Assembly: GCF_000725625.1 (NCBI RefSeq)
Contig: NZ_JOHS01000049.1
Coordinates: forward strand, 27,068-91,067
Reading direction: 5' to 3'
From: Streptomyces sp. NRRL F-6676
GTDB taxonomy: Bacteria > Actinomycetota > Actinomycetes > Streptomycetales > Streptomycetaceae
Length of the DNA: 64,000 nt
The position numbers and the translations under genes are program-made. Each line of letters opens with the position of its first letter. Within the stretch, counting starts at the first letter, position 1. The notes below the pieces were generated by a model, which saw nothing but the letters and a program-made list of their open reading frames with translations, was not told where the DNA came from and did not search any database. This document shows, in pieces, positions 55,433 through 63,313 of this stretch.

Positions 55433-55504
55433 TGGGCGATACTGGGTTCGAACCAGTGACCTCTTCGGTGTGAACGAAGCGCTCTCCCACTGAGCTAATC
55501 GCCC
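55433..55504 (-). tRNA. tRNA-Val (anticodon CAC), second copy
   Basis: Identical to the copy at 54270 except for one base in the D loop (CAGTGGGAGAGC rather than CAGCGGGAGAGC). The two genes lie 1.1 kb apart in the same orientation. Confidence 0.95.
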
Positions 55505-55577
55505 GGGCGCACGGAGAACATTACCCCATGTCAGGGGGTGCTCCCGACCCGTCCGCCGGCTCCTGCGGGCCGCGGCC

Positions 55578-56021
55578 CTACTGGTCGATGTTCCAGGGCA
55601 TCTCAAGCCCGAACTTCCACACGTACACGCCCACGAACGCCGCGATCAGCACCAGGCCGACCGAGGTCAGGATGATGTTGCGGCGGCGCACCTTCGGGTC
55701 GAGCGCGCGCTGCGTCGCCTCGGTCACCTTGCGTTTGGTCCAGCGCAGCACCAGCTGGGCCCAGACGAACTCGGTCGCCCAGATCGCCATGCCCGCGAAG
55801 ATCACCAGCCAGCCGGGGCCGGGCAACGGCAGCATCACCACACCGATGCCGACGACGGCCAGCCCCACCACGAAGACGCCCACCTGCCAGCTCAGGTGCA
55901 GCACACGGCGCCGTTTGATGAATTCCGGCGCCCGGGACCCGAGGCCCCGTCCGTCGTCCGTCTCGTCCGTGGCCACGACGCTCCCGCCCGGCTCATCCTG
56001 CTCGTCACTCCCCGTATTCAT
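55578..56021 (-). CDS. TIGR02611-type small membrane protein (PGPGW motif)
   Basis: The 147-residue product has two hydrophobic segments around the PLPGPGWLVIFAG turn (VGVFVVGLAVVGIGVVMLPLP) and a third near the C terminus (IILTSVGLVLIAAFVGVYVW). This PGPGW plan fits the TIGR02611 family of unknown function. ATG at 56021 (MNTGSDEQ) is preferred. It diverges from ssgB by 191 bases and lies upstream of the tRNA-Val gene. Confidence 0.88.
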   Translation of the reverse strand: MNTGSDEQDEPGGSVVATDETDDGRGLGSRAPEFIKRRRVLHLSWQVGVFVVGLAVVGIGVVMLPLPGPGWLVIFAGMAIWATEFVWAQLVLRWTKRKVTEATQRALDPKVRRRNIILTSVGLVLIAAFVGVYVWKFGLEMPWNIDQ

Positions 56022-56212
56022 ACAGCCAAACCTTACCGGAGAGAATCTGGTCACCGGAATGGCCGTACCCGCCCACAACACCCTCCGCCGGAAGAGTTAC
56101 GTAAAGGCAGGCAAAACCCTCAGAGGGGTTTACAACGACACCGTAGGTGGCATGTCGATTTCGCCGACGTGCGAATCCCCGAGCGCACACTGAGCGAAAG
56201 GCCCTGGCGCTT

Positions 56213-56626
56213 ATGAACACCACGGTCAGCTGCGAGCTGCACCTGCGCCTCGTTGTGTCGAGCGAGTCCTCACTGCCTGTTCCCGCGGGACTGCGGTATG
56301 ACACGGCCGATCCCTATGCCGTGCACGCCACCTTCCACACCGGAGCCGAGGAGACCGTCGAGTGGGTGTTCGCCCGCGACCTCCTCGCCGAAGGCCTGCA
56401 TCGGCCGACCGGCACGGGCGACGTCCGTGTCTGGCCGTCCCGCAGCCATGGTCAGGGGGTCGTCTGCATCGCGCTGAGCTCCCCGGAGGGCGAGGCACTG
56501 CTCGAGGCCCCGGCGCGGGCCCTGGAGTCCTTCCTGAAGCGGACGGACGCCGCCGTGCCCCCGGGCACGGAACACCGGCACTTCGACCTCGATCAGGAGC
56601 TGTCGCACATCCTGGCGGAGAGCTAG
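56213..56626 (+). CDS. ssgB: Sporulation-specific cell division protein SsgB
   Basis: The 137-residue product starts MNTTVSCELHLRLVVSSE and matches SsgB as I recall it over its whole length (ETVEWVFARDLLAEGL, VRVWPSRSHGQGVVCIAL, ending DQELSHILAES). SsgB recruits FtsZ to future septum sites during aerial sporulation, working with SsgA. The ATG at 56213 has only a weak ribosome site (GAAAGG at 56196-56201). ssgB is known to belong to the BldD regulon in Streptomyces, which ties it to the damaged bldD in this window. Confidence 0.97.
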   Translation: MNTTVSCELHLRLVVSSESSLPVPAGLRYDTADPYAVHATFHTGAEETVEWVFARDLLAEGLHRPTGTGDVRVWPSRSHGQGVVCIALSSPEGEALLEAPARALESFLKRTDAAVPPGTEHRHFDLDQELSHILAES

Positions 56627-56650
56627 ACGACCGAAGCACCACGGATCCGC

Positions 56651-56682
56651 CCGAAGCCGTCCACTCGGGGAGACGGCTCGGG
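56651..56682 (+). terminator. Candidate terminator after ssgB
   Basis: CCGAAGCCGTC (56651-56661) pairs with GACGGCTCGG (56672-56682) with one bulged base, 25 bases after the ssgB stop. No T-run follows. Confidence 0.45.
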
Positions 56683-56920
56683 CCTCGACGAGCCCTGTCC
56701 GGGCCCGTCGGCGCCGTCACCGCCCACCCGGCGGTGGCGGCGCCGGCGTGCGTACGGAGCGTGACGGCTCCGGCGCGGCCGGGGGCGCCGGCGGCCGACC
56801 GCGTCCGGCGCGCGCCCGGCGCCGGACGCGACGACGTGGTTCCGCCCGGGTTCCGAGCCGCTAGGCTCGGCCAGCACCAAGGCGGGCGCCCGCCCGTCTC
56901 CCAGGGTCAGGGAGCCAGAC

Positions 56921-57481
56921 GTGCTGATCACCCACGACACCCGGCGGTCGCTCGATGCCGCGGTGGAACTGGTGAACACCGCGCCGGAGGACGACGACAC
57001 GGCGGACGGGCTCGCGGATCTCGCCGCCCTCGACGCGTTCGTACGGCGTCACCGGATGAGCGACGTCCAGCCGCTCTCGGAGTTCGACCTCTCCGCCGTG
57101 CGCAAGGTCCGCGGCAGGTTCGCGCAGATCTTCGCCGCGCCCGACGCCCGCGCCGCCGCCGGGCTGATCAACGAGCTGGTCGCCGCCGCCGGGACGACTC
57201 CCCGGCTGACCGACCACGACGGTCATGACTGGCATGTGCACTACTTCGCGCCCGGTGCGTCCGTCGCGGACCACCTGGCGGCCGACTGCGGGATGGCGCT
57301 GGCCTTCTTCGTGGTCGCCGGGGAGCAGGAGCGGCTCCGCCGCTGCGAGGCCCCCGACTGCCGGCGCGCGTTCGTCGATCTGTCCCGCAACCGCTCGCGC
57401 CGCTACTGCGACAGCCGCACCTGCGGCAACCGCCTGCATGTGGCGGCCTACCGGGCCCGCCGCAAGGAGGCGGCCGGCTGA
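56921..57481 (+). CDS. CGNR zinc-finger protein (ABATE-type)
   Basis: The 186-residue product has an N-terminal helical ABATE-like domain (RRSLDAAVELVNTAPED) and a C-terminal zinc finger CEAPDCRRAF then YCDSRTCGNRLHVAAYRARR, with the CGNR tetrad. The family is thought to bind DNA as stress-type regulators. GTG at 56921 follows AGGGAG. It ends just before a 7-bp tandem array. Confidence 0.92.
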   Translation: MLITHDTRRSLDAAVELVNTAPEDDDTADGLADLAALDAFVRRHRMSDVQPLSEFDLSAVRKVRGRFAQIFAAPDARAAAGLINELVAAAGTTPRLTDHDGHDWHVHYFAPGASVADHLAADCGMALAFFVVAGEQERLRRCEAPDCRRAFVDLSRNRSRRYCDSRTCGNRLHVAAYRARRKEAAG

Positions 57482-57500
57482 CGTCCGGGGCGGACGGGCC

Positions 57501-57593
57501 GGCGTCCGGCGTCCGGCGTCCGGCGTCCGGCGTCCGGCGTCCGGCGTCCGGCGTCCGGCGTCCGGCGTCCGGCGTCCGGCGTCCGGCGTCCGG
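57501..57593. repeat. Tandem array of GGCGTCC, about 13 copies
   Basis: Thirteen exact copies of the 7-mer GGCGTCC plus two bases follow the CGNR gene stop by 20 bases. The period of 7 keeps no reading frame. Arrays this regular usually vary in copy number between strains. Confidence 0.95.
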
Positions 57594-57616
57594 CCGCCTG
57601 GGGCTCCGCGTACGGC

Positions 57617-57793
57617 TCAGAGCAGCAGCAGGTCGTGCAGTGATGCCATGAGCAGCAGACAGCCGATCACCGCAAGGAAGATCATCAGCGGTGGCTGGGA
57701 GAGCGCGAAGAGACAGCCTCGCCGCTCCTCGGGGGGAGTGACGGGGTCGCTCTGGGGTGGGTCCAGCATCTCGCGGCGATGATGACGCAGCAT
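57617..57793 (-). CDS. Small single-pass membrane protein (58 residues)
   Basis: A short open frame starting MLRHHRREMLDPPQSDPVT has a hydrophobic C-terminal helix (PLMIFLAVIGCLLLMASL) and ends HDLLLL. A strong GGAGGGGGGTG ribosome site lies directly ahead of the ATG at 57793 and a lower-GC stretch upstream (57,795-57,850) could hold its promoter. I know of no function. It is too short for most gene tracks; coding status rests on the ribosome site and the natural membrane-helix composition. Confidence 0.65.
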   Translation of the reverse strand: MLRHHRREMLDPPQSDPVTPPEERRGCLFALSQPPLMIFLAVIGCLLLMASLHDLLLL

Positions 57794-57970
57794 CACCCCC
57801 CTCCGCGATCAACACGCCCGTAATGACCAGGAGTTCGCCATTATCCTTACGCGGCGGAACGAACGTGATCACTTGGGTGCACAGCGGGGGTCCCGCATGA
57901 TCCCCCGTGTCGTTTCAGCAGGTCGCGCGAAGCGGGGCGACACGGAGCAGCCCCCCACCCTGGGGGGCGG

Positions 57971-58423
57971 TCATATCCCGTGCTTCTTGAGGATCGCCTC
58001 GATGTCGCTGAAGTCGTCCCCCGAGCCGCCGGCGCGCGGCGGGGCGGACTGCGGCCGGGTGGCCGGCGTGGTGGAGCCCCGGCCGAGCGAGGGCTCCGAG
58101 GCCGCGGGCGCCACCGCGTCCCGTCGCGCGGCGGCCCGTGCCGCCCGGCGCTCCTTGCGGGTGCCGCCGCCGCGGCGCTCCACGGCTCTGGTCGTCGCGA
58201 ACAGCACCCAGGCCAGTCCGAGCACAACGAATCCGGCCCAGGCCGTCGGGCTGAAGGCCGTGCGGGCCAGCCAGCCGACCGCCCCGGTCATCACCAGCCC
58301 GACCGGGACCAGTGAGTAGGCGGCGATGCGGAACGCGGCCAGGAAACGCTTGCGGTAGGCGGTGACCGCGGCGATGCCCAGCCCGGCCGCGGAGACGGCG
58401 GAACAGACGGTCTCGGCAAGCAT
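57971..58423 (-). CDS. Conserved membrane protein with basic tail
   Basis: The 150-residue product has three hydrophobic segments (VCSAVSAAGLGIAAVTAY, FRIAAYSLVPVGLVMTGAVGW, AWAGFVVLGLAWVLFATT), then a strongly basic stretch (RRGGGTRKERRAARAAARR) and the end DDFSDIEAILKKHGI. Function unknown. ATG at 58423 follows GGAGG. It diverges from the DsbA-like gene. Confidence 0.82.
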   Translation of the reverse strand: MLAETVCSAVSAAGLGIAAVTAYRKRFLAAFRIAAYSLVPVGLVMTGAVGWLARTAFSPTAWAGFVVLGLAWVLFATTRAVERRGGGTRKERRAARAAARRDAVAPAASEPSLGRGSTTPATRPQSAPPRAGGSGDDFSDIEAILKKHGI

Positions 58424-58685
58424 CCGGTCCTCCAGGCGAGCTAGGCAGGGTGGGCAGTCGGTCGGTTCGTCCCTTCCATCCTGCACCGTTCCCGGTCCGC
58501 AGTGCCACGGTCCGGCCCGAACCTCAGGGACAACCTCAGGGTCGTCTCGGGGTCGGCTCCTCCCTGGGGCCGGGTCGGCACTCCCCCTTCTCCACCCCCG
58601 GCACCGCACGACCGGCCCGGTCTCCACCCGGCGGTGGAACACCCAGCGGTTTGGAGCGGCTCACCGGCCCTGGGAGACTGTGACC

Positions 58686-59228
58686 ATGAGCGACACCTCC
58701 CCCGCCTCCGCGGTCACCCCGGCCGCACCGGTCGTGCTGGACGTCTGGTGCGAACTCCAGTGCCCGGACTGCCGTCGGTCCCTCGACGACCTGCGCGCCC
58801 TGCGCGCCCGCTACGGCGAGCGGCTGGAGCTGCGGCTGCGGCACTTTCCGCTGGAGAAGCACAAGCACGCCTTCGCCGCCGCGCAGGCCGCCGAGGAGGC
58901 CCTGGCGCAGGGGAAGGGCTGGCCGTACGTGGAGGCCGTCCTCGCCCGGGTGGCGGAACTGGAGCGGGCCGGCGAGCCGCTCCTCGTCGAGGTGGCCCGG
59001 GAACTGGGCCTGGACGCCGAGGAGTTCGACACCGCGCTGATCGACGGCCGGCACATACTGATCGTCGACGCCGACCAGGCCGAGGGCAAGGCGATCGGCG
59101 TGACCGGCACGCCGACGTACGTCATCGGGGGCGAGCTCCTCGACGGCGGCAAGAGCCAGGAGGGGCTGCGCGCCCGCATCGAGGAGATCGCCGACCGGCT
59201 GCTCGCCGAAGCAGAAGCCGGGGCCTGA
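58686..59228 (+). CDS. DsbA-family thioredoxin-fold protein
   Basis: The 180-residue product has the active-site CPDC in VWCELQCPDCRRSLDDL, and the cis-proline loop region VTGTPTYVIGGELLDGG. The all-helical insert between is of the FrnE/DsbA type. No signal peptide or membrane helix is present, so it probably acts in the cytoplasm. ATG at 58686 has a weak ribosome site; no partner gene adjoins. Confidence 0.9.
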   Translation: MSDTSPASAVTPAAPVVLDVWCELQCPDCRRSLDDLRALRARYGERLELRLRHFPLEKHKHAFAAAQAAEEALAQGKGWPYVEAVLARVAELERAGEPLLVEVARELGLDAEEFDTALIDGRHILIVDADQAEGKAIGVTGTPTYVIGGELLDGGKSQEGLRARIEEIADRLLAEAEAGA

Positions 59229-59316
59229 GCCTGCGCCTGAGACCGCGCCTAAGACCGCGACCGAAACCGAGCCTCAACCAAGGCCCGAGCCCGAGCCCGA
59301 ACCCGAGTGAAGGCGC
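59229..59316. repeat. Degenerate hexamer repeats (CGAGCC/GACCGC)
   Basis: After the DsbA-like stop codon, GAGCCTGCGCCTGAGACCGC and later CGAGCCCGAGCCCGAACCCGA repeat loosely every six bases. It may be old slippage in the 3' end of the gene; in the gene frame it would read Glu-Pro/Lys-Pro-type repeats had the stop not intervened. Confidence 0.6.
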
Positions 59317-59366
59317 GGGCGAAGACCCGTGGCCGCCCGCCCCGCCGGCGAAGTCGGCCGCCCCCC

Positions 59367-60191
59367 TTACACCAGGTCCTTCCGCACCCGGTGCGTGACC
59401 GTCGTGTAGCCGAGCGATTCGTACAGCCGTTCGGCGGGGGTGTTGCCCGCGAAGACGTTCAGCCCTATCTCGGGGCTGCCGGAGGCGAGGGCGTACGCCT
59501 CCGCCGCCAGCATCAGGGAGCGGCCGTGGCCCCGGCCCCGGTGGGCGGCGGCCACCTCGACGTCCCACACGTACGCCACACCGTCCCGGGGGCTCAGCCA
59601 CAGGGTGCCGACCGCGCTTCCCCCGTGCTCCAGGACGGCGAGCGACACCCCCGGGGTGGCGGGTCCCTCGGGCAGCCGCTTCGCCTGGTCGCGCTCCGCG
59701 TGCTCCCTGGCCTGCGCCGCGGGCATGCCGCGGGCCGCGCAGGCCTCGACGTACCGCTGGACGGCGAGGCCCCGCCAGACGTCGAACTCCGCCGCGGTCA
59801 TCGTCCGGGCCCGGCTGCCCGCGGGCAGTGGGGGCGGGGCGTCGCCGAGCCGTTTGACCATGATCCGGCTGCGCGGCACGTACCCGAGCGCGGTGGCCAG
59901 CCGCAGGCCGGCGTCGGAGTCCCCCGGGACGTCCGCCTCGATCCGCTCGCAGCCCCAGCCGCGGGCGACCTCCTCCGCGGCCAGCACGGCCACCGTGGCG
60001 CGGCCGCGCCGCCGGTCCGGCTCCTCGATGCGCAGTCCGTCCAGGACGGCGGTGGCCGGTCCGAAGAGCGGATCGGTCGACAGGGTTATCTCGCCGGCCG
60101 GACGGCTGTTGACGCACACCTGGTAGTGGCGCCGCCGGGTGCCGTCCGCGGACTGCTGGAGCGGCTCGGTCGGCCGCAGGGTGGTGGTCAT
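59367..60191 (-). CDS. GNAT-family acetyltransferase with two GNAT domains
   Basis: The 274-residue product has an N-terminal degenerate GNAT half (LDGLRIEEPDRRRGRATVAVL) and a C-terminal one with VWDVEVAAAHRGRGHGRSLM and NVFAGNTPAERLYESLGY, the acetyl-CoA-binding pattern R/Q-x-x-G-x-G/A. Substrate not known. The ATG at 60191 starts MTTTLRPTEPLQQ. Confidence 0.9.
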   Translation of the reverse strand: MTTTLRPTEPLQQSADGTRRRHYQVCVNSRPAGEITLSTDPLFGPATAVLDGLRIEEPDRRRGRATVAVLAAEEVARGWGCERIEADVPGDSDAGLRLATALGYVPRSRIMVKRLGDAPPPLPAGSRARTMTAAEFDVWRGLAVQRYVEACAARGMPAAQAREHAERDQAKRLPEGPATPGVSLAVLEHGGSAVGTLWLSPRDGVAYVWDVEVAAAHRGRGHGRSLMLAAEAYALASGSPEIGLNVFAGNTPAERLYESLGYTTVTHRVRKDLV

Positions 60192-60327
60192 CGGTCCTTT
60201 TCTACCTGGTGACCGGCCCGGCGTCAGCGTGGTTTTCGACGGCCTCCGGCGCCCTCTGTGACCCTCCGACGCCTTCCCTCACCTTCCCTCACCTTCCGCC
60301 GCCCTCCCCCGGCCCTGCCGGGCGTGC

Positions 60328-61149
60328 TCACGGGTCGAGGTCGTCCGCCGCCCGCTCCGCGAAGACGCGCATGGCCTTGGTGGTCACCGGTCCCGGGGCG
60401 CCGGGCAGTTCCCGGCCGTCGATCCGGTGCACGGCCTGGACGTCGCGCAGGGTCGAGGTGAGGAAGACCTCCTCCGCCCGGTCCAGCACGTCCAGCGGCA
60501 GCTCCGTCTCCTTCGCGCCCGTCCACTCGACGGTCAGCGCGCGGGTGATGCCCGCGAGGCAGCCGGAGGCGACGGGCGGGGTGTGGATCTCGCCGTCCAG
60601 GACGACGAAGACGTTGGAGCCGGTGCCCTCGCACAGCTGTCCGACCGTGTTGGCGAACAGCGCCTCGGAGGCGCCGTGTTCCCGGGCGCGGGCCAGGGCG
60701 ACGACGTTCTCGGCGTACGACGTGGTCTTCAGGCCGGTCAGGGCGCCGCGTTCGTTGCGGGTCCAGGGGACGGTGATCACGGCGGTGGAGTCGGGCCGCC
60801 GGGTGGTCTCGCCCAGGGCGACGACCAGGGTGGTGCCCTGGTCCCCGCGGTCCGAGCCGAGCGGGCCGTGGCCGCCGGTGTAGGTGAGGCGCAGCCGGCC
60901 GAGCGGCATGGGGTTGGCCTCGAGGACGGCGGCGCAGGCGCGGCGGATCTCGTCGTGGTCGGGGTCCGGCAGGCCGAGCCCGCGGGCCGAGCGGGTCAGC
61001 CGGTCCAGGTGCCGGGTCAGGGCGAACGGCCGGCCGCCTTCCGCCTTCACCGTCTCGAAGATGCCGTCGCCGACGGTCAGTCCGTGGTCGAGGACGGAGA
61101 CGCGGGCGGAGTCGATGTCCTGTAGCCCGCCGTCCAGCCAGATCTTCAC
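60328..61149 (-). CDS. pabC: Aminodeoxychorismate lyase / class IV aminotransferase
   Basis: The 273-residue product has VLDHGLTVGDGIFETV, the PLP lysine in GLKTTSYAENVVA, EGTGSNVFVVLDGEI and the class IV end FLTSTLRDVQAVHRIDG. Next to pabB it most likely releases pyruvate from 4-amino-4-deoxychorismate to make p-aminobenzoate for folate. GTG at 61149 overlaps the pabB stop in GTGA. Confidence 0.9.
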   Translation of the reverse strand: MKIWLDGGLQDIDSARVSVLDHGLTVGDGIFETVKAEGGRPFALTRHLDRLTRSARGLGLPDPDHDEIRRACAAVLEANPMPLGRLRLTYTGGHGPLGSDRGDQGTTLVVALGETTRRPDSTAVITVPWTRNERGALTGLKTTSYAENVVALARAREHGASEALFANTVGQLCEGTGSNVFVVLDGEIHTPPVASGCLAGITRALTVEWTGAKETELPLDVLDRAEEVFLTSTLRDVQAVHRIDGRELPGAPGPVTTKAMRVFAERAADDLDP

Positions 61150-62234
61150 GCGGTTCCTCCACGCTCGTCGTCGTACGTGCGCGACGCGTCGTCCGTACCC
61201 GACCCGTCGTGATCGTCGTATGTCCCCGACGCTATCGCCAGCAGCCGGGACGCCTTGAGTTCGGTCTCCCGCCACTCCCGCTCCGGCTCCGAGCCCCAGG
61301 TGATGCCGGCGCCGGTGCCGAAGCGCAGGACCCCGGCCGCGCGGTCGGCCCAGAAGGTGCGGATGCCGACCGCCAGTTCGCCGGTCCCCCGGTCGGCGTC
61401 GACCCAGCCGATGCCGCCGCAGTAGGGGCCGCGGGGCGCGGTCTCCAGGGCGTCGATGATCCGCAGGGCGCTGGGCTTGGGGGCGCCGGTGACGGAGCCG
61501 GGCGGGAAGGCGGCGGCGAGCAGCCCGGGCCAGCCGGTTCCCGCGCGCAGTTCGCCGCGGACCGTGGAGACCAGGTGCACCAGGCCCGGGTGCTTCTCGA
61601 CGGCGCACAGGTCGGGGACGGTCACACTGCCGGGGACGCACACACGTCCGAGATCGTTGCGGACGAGGTCCACGATCATCACGTTCTCGGCGTGGTCCTT
61701 GTCGAGGAGGTCGGCCTCGGTGCGCCCGGTGCCCTTGATGGGGCCGGACTCGACGACGGACCCGGTGCGGCGCAGGAAGAGTTCGGGCGAGGCGGTGGCG
61801 ATCTCCACGCCGTGTCCGGGCAGACGCATCGTTCCCGCGTACGGGGCGGGGTTGCCGGCAGCCAGCAGGGCGGTCAGCGCGTCGACGTCGGCGTCGGGGG
61901 CCAGTGGGGCGGACAGCACGCGGCAGAGGTTGGCCTGGTAGACCTCGCCGGCCGCGATGTGGTCGCGGATCCGCCGTACGCCCGCGGTGTACGCGGCGCG
62001 GTCGAGGGAGGACGTCCAGGCACCGCGGGCCGGGCCGCGCCAGGCGCCCGGCACGGGGGCGGGCGCCGGGGCGGGCCGTACGTCACGGAAGCGTGCGCAG
62101 ACCGTACGGCCCTCGAAATCGGCGCATACGGCCCAGAAACCGGTGGAGTCGAGAGCTGCCGGATCGGCGGTGACGTCGAGGAGCCCGGTGGCGAGCAGGC
62201 CGCCGAAGCGGGCGAGAGGGGGCAGGTCCAGCAC
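61146..62234 (-). CDS. pabB: Chorismate-binding protein, aminodeoxychorismate synthase component I
   Basis: The 362-residue product has the chorismate-enzyme core: IRDHIAAGEVYQANLCR, PELFLRR, GPIKGTGRTEADL, ENVMIVDLVRNDLGRVC, PPGSVTGAPK and FGTGAGITWGSEPEREW. PIKGT (with the Lys that attacks C2) marks PabB. It aminates chorismate with ammonia from PabA, not seen here. It uses chorismate made by the aro genes in this window. A short N region (about 75 residues) replaces the usual longer one. Confidence 0.93.
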   Translation of the reverse strand: MLDLPPLARFGGLLATGLLDVTADPAALDSTGFWAVCADFEGRTVCARFRDVRPAPAPAPVPGAWRGPARGAWTSSLDRAAYTAGVRRIRDHIAAGEVYQANLCRVLSAPLAPDADVDALTALLAAGNPAPYAGTMRLPGHGVEIATASPELFLRRTGSVVESGPIKGTGRTEADLLDKDHAENVMIVDLVRNDLGRVCVPGSVTVPDLCAVEKHPGLVHLVSTVRGELRAGTGWPGLLAAAFPPGSVTGAPKPSALRIIDALETAPRGPYCGGIGWVDADRGTGELAVGIRTFWADRAAGVLRFGTGAGITWGSEPEREWRETELKASRLLAIASGTYDDHDGSGTDDASRTYDDERGGTA

Positions 62235-62387
62235 GGTGGCGAGTCTAGGCGGGCGCGCCGCGTGTGCTCCTGCCGTGACCCCAGCGGGTGCGGGGCAGCA
62301 CGCTGCGCAAACGCGTTTTTGTGCTGGCTCCGGAATCCGCTAGAGTTCAACACGTCGCCGGGCCGCGCGAGCGGGCCGGAAGGACAG

Positions 62388-62460
62388 GCGGACGTAGCTC
62401 AGTTGGTAGAGCGCAACCTTGCCAAGGTTGAGGTCGCGAGTTCGAGCCTCGTCGTCCGCT
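62388..62460 (+). tRNA. tRNA-Gly (anticodon GCC)
   Basis: A 73-nt tRNA: acceptor GCGGACG/CGTCCGC, D-arm TAGCTCAGTTGGTAGAGC, anticodon loop TTGCCAA, T-arm AGTTCGAGCCT-type. First of five tRNAs in a plus-strand cluster. Confidence 0.95.
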
Positions 62461-62498
62461 CGAAGGAAGCGGGTAGCCCTTCGGGGTCGCCCGCTCCT

Positions 62499-62569
62499 GG
62501 TGGAGTGGCCGAGAGGCGAGGCAACGGCCTGCAAAGCCGTCTACACGGGTTCAAATCCCGTCTCCACCT
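62499..62569 (+). tRNA. tRNA-Cys (anticodon GCA)
   Basis: A 71-nt tRNA: acceptor GGTGGAG/CTCCACC, D-arm with CCGAGAGGCGAGG, anticodon loop CTGCAAA, T-loop GGTTCAAATCC, and U73 as expected for Cys. Confidence 0.95.
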
Positions 62570-62573
62570 CCAA

Positions 62574-62645
62574 GGACGATTAGCTCAGCGGGAGAGCGCT
62601 TCCCTGACACGGAAGAGGTCACTGGTTCAATCCCAGTATCGTCCA
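62574..62645 (+). tRNA. tRNA-Val (anticodon GAC), copy 1
   Basis: A 72-nt tRNA: acceptor GGACGAT/ATCGTCC, anticodon loop CTGACAC, T-arm CTGGTTCAATCCCAG, A73. It starts 5 bases after tRNA-Cys. Confidence 0.95.
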
Positions 62646-62681
62646 CTGGATCCACCGGCACCTTCGGCCGGATCCGTACCC

Positions 62682-62753
62682 GCGCGATTAGCTCAGCGGG
62701 AGAGCGCTTCCCTGACACGGAAGAGGTCACTGGTTCAATCCCAGTATCGCGCA
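62682..62753 (+). tRNA. tRNA-Val (anticodon GAC), copy 2 with variant acceptor stem
   Basis: Body identical to copies 1 and 3 but with acceptor GCGCGAT/ATCGCGC: compensating changes keep the stem paired. Confidence 0.95.
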
Positions 62754-62803
62754 CGCAGTATCTGTGATCACGGCTCGCGGAGTCCGTACGGTCACGGTCC
62801 CGA

Positions 62804-62875
62804 GGACGATTAGCTCAGCGGGAGAGCGCTTCCCTGACACGGAAGAGGTCACTGGTTCAATCCCAGTATCGTCCA
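62804..62875 (+). tRNA. tRNA-Val (anticodon GAC), copy 3
   Basis: Identical to copy 1 over all 72 bases, including the acceptor stem GGACGAT/ATCGTCC. Last tRNA before the terminator at 62884. Confidence 0.95.
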
Positions 62876-62883
62876 CACACCCC

Positions 62884-62912
62884 GAAGCCCCCGGTCCCCG
62901 ACCGGGGGCTTC
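62884..62912. terminator. Terminator after the tRNA cluster
   Basis: A 12-bp perfect stem (GAAGCCCCCGGT, 62884-62895; complement 62901-62912) with a 5-base loop, 8 bases after the last tRNA. It also lies 11 bases beyond the stop of the minus-strand zinc-ribbon gene, so it can serve both. Confidence 0.85.
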
Positions 62913-62923
62913 GTCGTGCCCGC

Positions 62924-63199
62924 TCAGCTGGAGAACAGCATGTGGCCGAAGCTCTTGTGACGCTGGTGGTGGCCGCCGTAGTGACCGCCGTGCGGCGCGC
63001 CCCAGGCGGGGGCGGCGGGGTAGGCCTGCGGCGCGGCCGGGGGCGGCGGCGCGGGCTGCGCCCACTGGGACTCCAGACGAGTCAGCGACTCCAGCTCGCC
63101 ATAGTCCAGGAAGATCCCCCGGCAGCCGCTGCACTGCTCGATCTGGATGCCGTTGCGGTTGTACGTGTGCATCGGCGCATGGCACTTCGGACACTGCAT
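62924..63199 (-). CDS. Small TFIIB-type zinc-ribbon protein
   Basis: The 91-residue product begins MQCPKCHAPMHTYNRNG and has two CxxC pairs (CPKC and CSGCRG in IEQCSGCRGIFLDYGELESL), the usual zinc-ribbon plan, then a Pro/Ala linker and a His/Gly-rich end (GGHYGGHHQRHKSFGHMLF). The histidine-rich tail could bind metal. Function not known. Its own terminator is shared with the tRNA cluster. Confidence 0.9.
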   Translation of the reverse strand: MQCPKCHAPMHTYNRNGIQIEQCSGCRGIFLDYGELESLTRLESQWAQPAPPPPAAPQAYPAAPAWGAPHGGHYGGHHQRHKSFGHMLFSS

Positions 63200-63313
63200 G
63201 GTCGGCTCAACTCCTCGCCGGTCGGTGGTGCTTCGCCAGGTAGAGACACTGCCCGGCGGACGACGGTTGCAGCCTACGTCCCTTGATCCGGGAGGGGACC
63301 GGCCGGTACGGCC

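Noticed and set aside
56022..56212. BldD box or SigH promoter ahead of ssgB
   Set aside because: I searched by eye for the BldD consensus and found no good match; a GGGTTTAC...GTAGG pair looks promoter-like but is too weak to assign.
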